A stretch of DNA of 5,911 nucleotides from an uncultured Oxalobacteraceae bacterium (GTDB lineage Bacteria > Pseudomonadota > Gammaproteobacteria > Burkholderiales > Burkholderiaceae), in contig CAMLDH010000251.1 in assembly GCA_946478765.1 (NCBI GenBank), forward strand, positions 1 through 5,911, written 5' to 3'. The first letter of the stretch is position 1. Every line of letters starts with the position of its first letter. The translations under genes were made by a program, and so were the position numbers. Below, one piece after another: positions 1-5,452 of this stretch. The notes beneath the pieces were generated by a model that was given only the letters and a program-made list of their open reading frames with translations, had not been told where the DNA came from and made no database searches.

Positions 1-2043
1 CGGCGTGGACGCAAACCGAGCGAATTCCAGCCTGAAAACGATGAAGTCGCCGCATTGAACGCCGTGGAGCGCGCCGAATTGAAGGCAGTATCAAGGGCGA
101 AAGATCGGCAATCGAAACTGAAGGAGTCGAAAGAAAATGCATTGCAGGGGAATGCGTTTTCGGCAGAGTCCGAAGTGAACGAAGAAGATCTCGAGCGACG
201 CCGCCAGAAAATCAAGGCCCTGATCAATCTCGGCAAGGAGCGCGGCTTCCTGACGCAGGCCGAAATCAGCGATCATTTGCCGGAAAATATCGTCGAGCCG
301 GAAGCGATTGAAGGCATCATCAGCACCTTCAAGGATATGGGCATCGCCATTTGCGAGCAGGCACCCGATGCCGAGATCTTGTTGCTGTCGGATAACGTGG
401 CGACAGTCACTAGCGATGACGAAACCGAAGCCGCAGTCGCGTCGGCATTATCGACCGTCGATGCGGATTTTGGCCGCACCACGGACCCGGTGCGGATGTA
501 CATGCGCGAAATGGGATCGGTTGCACTGCTGACGCGCGAAGGCGAGATCGACATCGCCAAGCGCATCGAAGGCGGTCTGAAGGACATGATCCAGGCGATT
601 GCCGCGTGTCCGACGACGATTGCCGAAATTATTGCCACCGCCGACAAGATCGCCTCAAATGAAATCAAGATTGATGATTTTGTCGATGGCCTGGTCGACC
701 TGACTGCAACTGACGATCATCCCGTTGCACTCGCCATCGCGTCGGATGACGAAGACGAGGATTTGGCGGATGACGAAGAGGAGGGCGCGTCGAGTGACGG
801 TGCCGCGACTTTGTCGAGCGAACAGCTGGTGCAATTGAAGAAAGCCGCGCTGGCGAAATTTGCCGACATCTCGACACAGTTCGACAAAATGCGCGCGGCG
901 AAAGAGAAAGACGGTTACCAATCGCGACCGTACACGCAAGCGCAAGAAGCGATTGCGCATGCGCTGCTGGGCTTGCGCCTCACCGCCAAAGCGGTCGAAA
1001 AGTTGTGCGACACTTTGCGCGCGCAGGTCGAGCAGGTGCGCCATATTGAGAGACAGGTTCTGGATGTCGTTGTAAACAAATGCGGCATGCCGCGTGCGCA
1101 TTTCATCAAGGCGTTTCCCGGCAATGAGACCAATCTCGATTGGGTCGATGCCGAAGCGGGCGCGCCACACGCTTACGGCGCACTGCTGCGCCGGTATGCG
1201 CCAGCGGTGAAAGAGGCGCAAAACAAATTGATCGACTTGCAGCAACGCGTGGCACTGCCTTTGCCGGATTTACGCAAGATCAACAAACAAATGGTGACCG
1301 CCGAAATGCGCGCACGTTCTGCCAAGCGCGAGATGACGGAAGCAAACCTGCGCCTGGTGATTTCGATCGCGAAGAAATACGTCAACCGCGGCTTGCAATT
1401 CCTCGACCTGATCCAGGAAGGCAACATTGGCTTGCTCAAGGCGGTCGATAAGTTCGAATATCGTCGCGGTTATAAATTTTCGACGTATGCGACATGGTGG
1501 ATCCGGCAGGCGATCACGCGCGCGATTGCGGATCAGGCGCGCACGATCCGCGTTCCGGTCCATATGATCGAAACGATCAACAAGATGAACCGCATCTCGC
1601 GGCAAATCATGCAGCAAACCGGTGCAGAACCCGACCTCGCGACGCTGGCGATCAAAATGGAACTGCCGGAAAACAAGATACGCGAAGTCATGAAGATCGC
1701 GAAAGAGCCGGTTTCGATGGACATGCCAATGGGTGAAGACAACGATGCGCAGTTGGGTGACTTCATCGAAGACACCACCATGCTGGCGCCGGTCGATGCC
1801 GCGCTGCATGCATCGATGCGCAAAGAGGTGAAGGACATGCTCGACTCGCTGTCGCCGCGCGAAGCGAAGGTGTTGCGCATGCGTTATGGCGTGGAAATGG
1901 CCTGCGACCATACGCTGGAAGAAGTCGGCAAGCAATTCGATGTGACACGGGAACGCATTCGCCAGATCGAAGCGAAAGCGATGACAAAGCTGCGTCATCC
2001 ATCACGCGCAGACAAGCTCAAAACTCTTCTGGAAGCCAATTAA
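1..2043 (+). CDS. rpoD: RNA polymerase primary sigma factor RpoD (sigma-70), 5' end cut off
   Basis: This is the housekeeping sigma factor, which binds core RNA polymerase and recognises the -10 and -35 elements of most promoters. The frame is open from base 1 (first residues RRGRKPSEF), so the true start lies upstream; the TTG at 55 is internal. There are 680 visible residues. Counting from the first visible codon: region 1.1 lies about 60-105; region 1.2 begins at [13 protein letters not shown] (about 158); a non-conserved region follows with an acidic run [14 protein letters not shown] (249-262). Region 2 runs about 441-524, from [19 protein letters not shown] to [11 protein letters not shown], and includes the -10-reading [11 protein letters not shown] (497-507). 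Region 3 starts near 521. Region 4.2 (636-667) contains [20 protein letters not shown], the helix-turn-helix that reads the -35 box. The gene ends in TAA. In this group rpoD usually follows dnaG, which would be outside the window. I see no clear terminator after it. Group identity is very secure; a second RpoD-like paralogue cannot be excluded. Confidence 0.97.
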   Translation, partial: RRGRKPSEFQPENDEVAALNAVERAELKAVSRAKDRQSKLKESKENALQGNAFSAESEVNEEDLERRRQKIKALINLGKERGFLTQAEISDHLPENIVEPEAIEGIISTFKDMGIAICEQAPDAEILLLSDNVATVTSDDETEAAVASALSTVDADFGRTTDPVRMYMREMGSVALLTREGEIDIAKRIEGGLKDMIQAIAACPTTIAEIIATADKIASNEIKIDDFVDGLVDLTATDDHPVALAIASDDEDEDLADDEEEGASSDGAATLSSEQLVQLKKAALAKFADISTQFDKMRAAKEKDGYQSRPYTQAQEAIAHALLGLRLTAKAVEKLCDTLRAQVEQVRHIERQVLDVVVNKCGMPRAHFIKAFPGNETNLDWVDAEAGAPHAYGALLRRYAPAVKEAQNKLIDLQQRVALPLPDLRKINKQMVTAEMRARSAKREMTEANLRLVISIAKKYVNRGLQFLDLIQEGNIGLLKAVDKFEYRRGYKFSTYATWWIRQAITRAIADQARTIRVPVHMIETINKMNRISRQIMQQTGAEPDLATLAIKMELPENKIREVMKIAKEPVSMDMPMGEDNDAQLGDFIEDTTMLAPVDAALHASMRKEVKDMLDSLSPREAKVLRMRYGVEMACDHTLEEVGKQFDVTRERIRQIEAKAMTKLRHPSRADKLKTLLEAN

Positions 2044-2126
2044 CCCTGGGGTTGCGTATGGTCTGACTGCTAATGCATGTGTTAATTTGACGGTCTTATT
2101 CCCCGTTGTGAGCGAAAGATGTTGCT

Positions 2127-3257
2127 ATGAGCGAGCGTCAGATGATTGTCTGGGCCGAGGCCGGTGAAGCCCGCTCCGCCCATTGGCGTTCCGAGAGCGG
2201 CGTAGCGCCGCCCAAGCGCGTGGCGATCGCCGACGACCGCATGACGGCGGATGCCGCCTTGCGCCTGGCCAGCGAGGGCACGGCCCTGCTGTGGCGCGGC
2301 GATTTCCAGAATGCGCGTCAGTTGCTGCAGGCGCTGGCGCGGCGCACCGATCGCAAACCAAAAAAAGTGCGCGCACCGGCTTCGTCTCCGGCCGAAGCAT
2401 TTCATCTGCATCGCCAGGCGCAATCGCAGCGCGCACGCACGCTGGGGATGTTGCTTCTGCCGTTCGAGGCTGACCACAGTATTCCGCTGCGCCGCGCGCC
2501 CGACGTGCGGCAAGCCTGCCTTGAAGCCTACGGCGCTGCGGACGCTCCCTACGTGACTTCGCTGCGCGAGTTGTTGGGGCTGATCGGCGCGCACGAGTGG
2601 CGCAAGAAGGGTGTCGAGATTGCGGCGCTGGGCGATCGCATCCATCCGCATTACGGCGTGTTCTCGCCGGTGCGCGGCGAATATGTGGGGCTGGTCGCGC
2701 AAGCGCCGCTGCCGTCGCTGGCATTGGCTTTCGATATCGGCACCGGCACCGGCGTGCTGGCCGCAGTGTTGGCGCGCCGGGGCATCGCGCGTGTCGTGGC
2801 TACCGATCAGGACCCGCGCGCGCTGGCGTGTGCGCGCGAGAACCTGGCCCGGCTCGGACTGACCGGACAGGTGGAAATCGTACAAACGGACCTGTTCCCC
2901 GAAGGACGCGCGCCGCTCGTGATTTGCAATCCGCCCTGGGTGCCGGTGCGGCCAAGTTCCCCCCTTGAACACGCGGTATACGACCCCGACAGCCGCATGC
3001 TGCGCGGATTCTTGGGTGGGCTGGCGGCACACTTGGCGCCATGCGGCGAGGGTTGGCTGATACTGTCGGATCTGGCGGAACATCTAGGCCTGCGGTCACG
3101 GGCTGAGCTGCTTGCCTGGATCGACGAATCGGGGTTGACGGTCGCGGGTCGCACGGATGTGCGGCCGCATCATCCGCGGGCATCTGACGACACCGATCCG
3201 CTGCATGCCGCGCGTGCGGCCGAAGTGACGTCGCTGTGGCGGCTTGCGATTCGCTGA
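2127..3257 (+). CDS. Class I SAM-dependent methyltransferase with NPPW motif (substrate unknown)
   Basis: A 376-residue protein whose C-terminal half is a Rossmann-type methyltransferase. Motif I is DIGTGTGVLAAVLAR (203-217), the SAM-binding glycine loop. VVATDQDPRALACARENL (223-240) carries the acidic residue expected to bind the SAM ribose, and DLFPEG follows at 255-260. CNPPWVPV (267-274) is the (N/D)PP(Y/F/W) motif of enzymes that methylate amide or exocyclic amino nitrogens, such as PrmB/PrmC (glutamine N5) and RsmC/RlmG (guanine N2). The order of motifs suits the 'methyltransferase small domain' group. Residues 1-170 are basic and alanine-rich and I do not recognise them; they may position the substrate. 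The ATG at 2127 is the first usable start; the purine stretch GCGAAAG before it is a weak ribosome site. It lies 83 bases after rpoD on the same strand, so read-through is possible. Three sampled 60-base lines show it at about 68-75 % G+C against about 55 % in rpoD. The enzyme class is secure; the substrate cannot be read. Confidence 0.88.
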   Translation: MSERQMIVWAEAGEARSAHWRSESGVAPPKRVAIADDRMTADAALRLASEGTALLWRGDFQNARQLLQALARRTDRKPKKVRAPASSPAEAFHLHRQAQSQRARTLGMLLLPFEADHSIPLRRAPDVRQACLEAYGAADAPYVTSLRELLGLIGAHEWRKKGVEIAALGDRIHPHYGVFSPVRGEYVGLVAQAPLPSLALAFDIGTGTGVLAAVLARRGIARVVATDQDPRALACARENLARLGLTGQVEIVQTDLFPEGRAPLVICNPPWVPVRPSSPLEHAVYDPDSRMLRGFLGGLAAHLAPCGEGWLILSDLAEHLGLRSRAELLAWIDESGLTVAGRTDVRPHHPRASDDTDPLHAARAAEVTSLWRLAIR

Positions 3258-3294
3258 TATCACCGGTGAAAGGGCGAGGGGACGGCCGTTTTTT

Positions 3295-3303
3295 TGCTAG
3301 ACT
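3295..3303 (+). promoter_or_regulatory. Candidate extended -10 promoter for the cysteine-rich miniprotein
   Basis: The sequence TGCTAGACT fits an extended -10 element (TGn followed by TAGACT, 4 of 6 matches to TATAAT) and ends 47 bases before the start codon at 3351. It follows a run of seven T and has no recognisable -35 box at normal spacing, which extended -10 promoters can lack. Transcription would begin near 3310. The T run (3289-3295) could instead be the tail of a poor terminator for the methyltransferase gene, but the preceding GC-rich bases form no convincing stem. Confidence 0.4.
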
Positions 3304-3350
3304 TCTGCCTCTGTGCAGCGTCCATCTATCTCAAATTATTCCAGGAAAAA

Positions 3351-3566
3351 ATGAGCAACAAACCATCTCGCATACTCACTTTCAAGTGCAAAAAATGCTC
3401 GAAGCCAGTCCAGGTTTTTTTGCAAAAAGTATCTGCCTGTTCGCATATTCAGCCGTATCAGGGCATATGCACATGCGGTGAAGTGATGCGGTATGCGACT
3501 GGGCAAAAGAACGCGGTTGAATCGTATATGGCATCAGCGGACGGAAATTGGGCGCACCACCATTGA
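3351..3566 (+). CDS. Small cysteine-rich, zinc-ribbon-like hypothetical protein (71 aa)
   Basis: I chose the ATG at 3351 because AGGA (3343-3346) stands just before it; the same frame is open back to a TTG at 3294 but without a ribosome site. The product has 71 residues and no signal peptide or membrane segment. Five cysteines are visible: C13 and C16 in FKCKKCSKP, C30, and C40 and C42 in GICTCGEV. A CxxC knuckle followed by a second cysteine cluster suggests a zinc ribbon, with C13/C16 and C40/C42 the likely ligands and C30 or H32 possible extras. The C-terminus ends in WAHHH. Lysines cluster around the first knuckle, which could suit nucleic-acid or protein binding, but no function can be assigned. 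It stands alone between the methyltransferase gene and a convergent PEP-CTERM gene, and probably ends at the shared terminator at 3647-3698. G+C is about 48 % by hand count, lower than rpoD or fpr. A real small gene is likely, given the ribosome site and the paired cysteines. Confidence 0.65.
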   Translation: MSNKPSRILTFKCKKCSKPVQVFLQKVSACSHIQPYQGICTCGEVMRYATGQKNAVESYMASADGNWAHHH

Positions 3567-3593
3567 TGCATTAATCCCGTCCCGAAATTTCAT

Positions 3594-3633
3594 GACGCAT
3601 TGCAATCGGAGGTCGCGGTGCAATGGCTGCGTC
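3594..3633 (+). other. Imperfect hairpin in the 3' untranslated region of the miniprotein gene
   Basis: The arms GACG (3594-3597) plus CATTGCA (3598-3604) pair with TGCAATG (3619-3625) plus CGTC (3630-3633). This leaves a 14-base loop (ATCGGAGGTCGCGG) and a 4-base bulge (3626-3629). No U run follows on the plus strand, so it is not a terminator by itself. It could protect the 3' end of the short transcript or be chance. Confidence 0.3.
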
Positions 3634-3646
3634 GTAAAAAAGAGCG

Positions 3647-3698
3647 CATCCACCCAACAAAAAAACCCGCTTCGGCGGGTTTTTTTGTTGGGTGGATG
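3647..3698. terminator. Long symmetrical bidirectional intrinsic terminator
   Basis: Two perfect 24-base inverted arms (3647-3670 and 3675-3698) flank a TTCG loop. The core is CCCGC-TTCG-GCGGG, a C(UUCG)G tetraloop stem, bordered by seven A on the left and seven T on the right, so it works as a rho-independent terminator on either strand. Outside the A/T runs a further 12 bases (CATCCACCCAAC / GTTGGGTGGATG) also pair perfectly. It lies 80 bases after the stop of the cysteine-rich miniprotein (+) and 11 bases after the stop of the PEP-CTERM gene (-), as expected for a terminator shared by convergent genes. Reading frames running through it encode low-complexity peptides (KKPASAGFFVG type) and are not genes. 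Confidence 0.93.
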
Positions 3699-3709
3699 AC
3701 TCGCAAATA

Positions 3710-4183
3710 TTATTGTTTGCGGCGGCGCGCGACACCAAATCCAAACAGCCCAAGACCAAGAAGGGCGATGGTAGCGGGTTCAGGGACATCGCTGCCAACT
3801 TCGCTACGTACATACAACAAATCGAAAGAATTGCCTGTATTTCCAGCTTCCCAATGTTGCGCCAAAGGATCGCTAAAGTCGCAGTGCGTGAAATTGGAGT
3901 TCCAATACTGGGAAGCACAGGCGCCGCCAAAGGCAGTGTAATTAGGATGAGTCAGCCACTCAGTATCTGTTGCTTCGCGCCATCCGGCATGAATACCTGC
4001 CTGGAATAACTCATTGGAGCCGAACCAGAATTGCGAGGCAATCGGTGCAGCATACGCCCAATCCAAGTTACCGATTGTGATGTAGTCCGAGGCAGTCAAA
4101 TCGGCAAGATTTGGTCCGGCGGATGCAGTGGTGCTCAATCCCAGCGAGAGCGTAAGCGACAACAAGAGGTGTTTGATTTTCAT
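3710..4183 (-). CDS. Secreted PEP-CTERM sorting-domain protein (157 aa)
   Basis: An exported protein with both ends of the exosortase pathway. The start at 4183 is chosen because AGGA (4195-4192) lies 8 bases upstream and the product then opens with a typical signal peptide, MKIKHLLLSLTLSLGLSTTASA (first 22 residues), with likely cleavage before GPN. The reading frame extends 32 codons further upstream, but that stretch has no signal character. The C-terminus is a classic PEP-CTERM signal: VPEPATIALLGLGLFGFG (133-150), a hydrophobic helix, then the basic tail ARRRKQ. In this family an exosortase of the EpsH/Xrt type cleaves at the PEP motif, and the proteins often end up in the extracellular matrix. 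The mature middle (about 23-130) is rich in aromatic residues and contains LDWAYAAPIASQFWFG (40-55), GWREATDTEW (67-76) and two cysteines (C89, C101) that could form a disulphide. I cannot name this domain. No exosortase or polysaccharide genes are in the window. Transcription ends at the terminator just downstream. Confidence 0.92.
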   Translation of the reverse strand: MKIKHLLLSLTLSLGLSTTASAGPNLADLTASDYITIGNLDWAYAAPIASQFWFGSNELFQAGIHAGWREATDTEWLTHPNYTAFGGACASQYWNSNFTHCDFSDPLAQHWEAGNTGNSFDLLYVRSEVGSDVPEPATIALLGLGLFGFGVARRRKQ

Positions 4184-4218
4184 GATGTGTGTCCTAATTG
4201 GTTGAGGTAAAGCATTGT

Positions 4219-4227
4219 TTTTTAGCA
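4219..4227 (-). promoter_or_regulatory. Weak candidate extended -10 for the PEP-CTERM gene
   Basis: On the minus strand the bases read TGCTAAAAA, that is TGn plus TAAAAA (4 of 6 to TATAAT), ending 35 bases before the start codon at 4183. The bases at -35 are only a T run. It is the best candidate I found in an A/T-rich stretch, where such matches arise easily. Confidence 0.22.
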
Positions 4228-4580
4228 ACTTTCGTGCCTGAAAAAAAGTACCATTAAGAATCAATAGCTTACGCATCAACTAAAGAAATGTTTGAATTGG
4301 ATGTAAAATTTTCCGACGTTTGTGATCGACTTGGTCGACCCATGGTAGTTTGGGTACGAGCGCGGGTAGCTAACGCACCGATCACGCCCGACAGCGCGGC
4401 GAAATCAGTTGCAGTAGGGTACGGCCCGACCCACGTATGGCGCAGTGTGTCTGAAAACGAGCCATTGATACGACGTTTTTTCACTCACAAGGTCAAAAAC
4501 GATGTGGGTATCTATTGAACCATTTGGCGAGAATGGCCGCCAGATGCGAAAATAGGCGTTTCCGTTTTCCAATTTACCAT

Positions 4581-4586
4581 TTAAAT
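4581..4586 (+). promoter_or_regulatory. Weak candidate -10 box immediately before fpr
   Basis: TTAAAT (4 of 6 to TATAAT) ends 9 bases before the fpr start codon, in the run ATTTAAATAACTTATTT. If it is used, transcription would begin at or within a few bases of the ATG at 4596, giving a leaderless message. The bases around 4558-4564 (GTTTCCG) are a poor -35, so this rests mainly on position and on the missing ribosome site. Confidence 0.2.
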
Positions 4587-4595
4587 AACTTATTT

Positions 4596-5372
4596 ATGGC
4601 AGCCTTTAATACCGAGCGCGTCCTGAGCGTACATCACTGGAACGACACCTTGTTCAGTTTCAAGACTACCCGCGATCCGGCCCTTCGCTTTCATAATGGA
4701 CACTTCGTGATGCTTGGACTGGAAGTCGACGGACGTCCATTGATGCGGGCATACAGCATTGCCAGCGCCAATTATGAAGAGCATCTTGAATTCCTTAGTA
4801 TCAAGGTTCAGAACGGTCCATTGACGTCGCGTCTGCAGCATTTGAAAGAAGGCGACACGGTGCTGGTCAGCCGCAAGCCGGTCGGCACGCTGGTGGTCGA
4901 CGACCTGCTACCAGGCAAAAACCTGTATTTGCTGGGCACCGGTACCGGCCTGGCGCCGTTCATGAGCATCATCAAGGACCCGGATGTGTATGAGCGTTTC
5001 GAGAAAGTGGTCCTGGTGCACGGCGTGCGTCAGGTCAGCGAATTCGCGTACAAGGACTTCATCACCGAAGATTTGCGCGAGCACGAATACCTGGGTGAAA
5101 TGATTCGCGAGAAACTGATTTATTATCCGACCGCGACGCGCGAGCCGTTCCGCAATCAGGGCCGCCTGACCGACCTGATTCAAAACGGCAAATTGTTTAC
5201 CGATATCGGCCTGCCGCCGATGGACCCCGAAGTTGATCGCGTGATGTTGTGCGGCAGTCCGCATATGTTGAAAGACACTTGCCATTTGCTGGATGCAAAA
5301 GGGTTTATCGCGTCTCCGCATACCGGGCAGCCGGGGCATTATGTGATCGAGCGGGCGTTCGTCGAGAAATAA
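4596..5372 (+). CDS. fpr: Ferredoxin/flavodoxin-NADP+ reductase, subclass I
   Basis: A cytoplasmic FAD enzyme that moves electrons between NADPH and ferredoxin or flavodoxin, feeding Fe-S cluster, biosynthetic and oxidative-stress reactions. The 258-residue product starts MAAFNTERVLSVHHWNDTLF. RAYSIAS (51-57) is the FAD-binding RxYS motif. GTGTGLAPFMS (114-124) is the NADP-binding glycine-rich loop. CGSPHML (219-225) is the conserved CG motif near the nicotinamide. The C-terminal AFVEK is the tail of subclass I bacterial enzymes such as those of Azotobacter vinelandii and Rhodobacter, whereas E. coli Fpr ends at a tryptophan; 258 residues is the usual length. The start at 4596 follows homology. 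The frame is open back to 4515, but those 27 residues are unlike the family. No Shine-Dalgarno sequence precedes 4596 (TTTAAATAACTTATTT). No regulator gene is adjacent. Downstream is a convergent DUF1854 gene 80 bases away. Confidence 0.95.
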   Translation: MAAFNTERVLSVHHWNDTLFSFKTTRDPALRFHNGHFVMLGLEVDGRPLMRAYSIASANYEEHLEFLSIKVQNGPLTSRLQHLKEGDTVLVSRKPVGTLVVDDLLPGKNLYLLGTGTGLAPFMSIIKDPDVYERFEKVVLVHGVRQVSEFAYKDFITEDLREHEYLGEMIREKLIYYPTATREPFRNQGRLTDLIQNGKLFTDIGLPPMDPEVDRVMLCGSPHMLKDTCHLLDAKGFIASPHTGQPGHYVIERAFVEK

Positions 5373-5387
5373 ATTCCCGCTCAAAAC

Positions 5388-5413
5388 CAGCGTTGCGTAA
5401 CAGCGTTGCGTAA
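5388..5413. repeat. Perfect 13-base tandem duplication
   Basis: CAGCGTTGCGTAA occurs twice in direct succession (5388-5400 and 5401-5413) in the 80-base gap between the convergent ends of fpr and the DUF1854 gene. It looks like a recent replication-slippage duplication. No intrinsic terminator with a U run is visible in this gap for either gene. Confidence 0.9.
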
Positions 5414-5452
5414 TGCAGGGAGTTGGAAGGGGCTCTGCATGCGCAAGTTCTG

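Larger units (their letters stand above)
4184..4595. other. 412-base intergenic stretch between divergent genes; no convincing gene
   Basis: This interval separates the starts of the PEP-CTERM gene (-) and fpr (+), so it should hold both promoters. Two short open frames overlap on opposite strands. One is 4288-4518 (+), 76 residues beginning MFELDVKFSDVCDRLGRP, with only a weak purine run (AAAGAA) before its ATG. The other is 4269-4484 (-), 71 residues from a GTG, beginning MKKRRINGSFSDTLRHTW. Neither resembles a family I know and third-base use in the plus frame looks unbiased. I cannot tell whether either is translated, or whether the middle part is the remnant of an older insertion. No inverted terminal repeats or target duplications are visible. 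Confidence 0.5.

Noticed and set aside
1270..1998. 242-codon minus-strand frame inside rpoD
   Set aside because: Histidine/arginine-rich composition typical of an antisense shadow of a conserved sigma-factor region.
2087..2092. TTGACG resembling a -35 box upstream of the methyltransferase
   Set aside because: No -10-like hexamer lies 16-19 bases downstream; the bases there are GC-rich (GTGAGCGA).
2044..2126. Possible tRNA or terminator in the rpoD-methyltransferase gap
   Set aside because: No cloverleaf arms, no T-loop motif and no GC stem followed by a T run are visible.
2082..3083. 333-codon minus-strand frame across the methyltransferase
   Set aside because: The plus strand carries intact methyltransferase motifs; the minus frame is a GC-rich shadow rich in Arg, Gln and His with no recognisable domain.
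3260..3269. 10-base palindrome TCACCGGTGA just after the methyltransferase stop
   Set aside because: Self-complementary without a loop, so it is not a terminator hairpin; as an operator it is not placed near a clear promoter core.
3571..3941. Open frames on both strands running through the terminator (3600-3941 +, 3571-3930 -)
   Set aside because: Their sequence is translated hairpin and A/T runs (KKPASAGFFVG / KNPPKRVFLLGG), followed by the antisense of the PEP-CTERM gene; no ribosome site.
3692..4009. 105-codon plus-strand frame over the PEP-CTERM gene
   Set aside because: Antisense shadow of a gene with a clear signal peptide and sorting signal.
4515..4595. Upstream start for fpr adding 27 residues (including ATG at 4533)
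   Set aside because: The added residues do not look like the start of Fpr proteins, and the family begins where MAAFNTERVLSVHHW begins.
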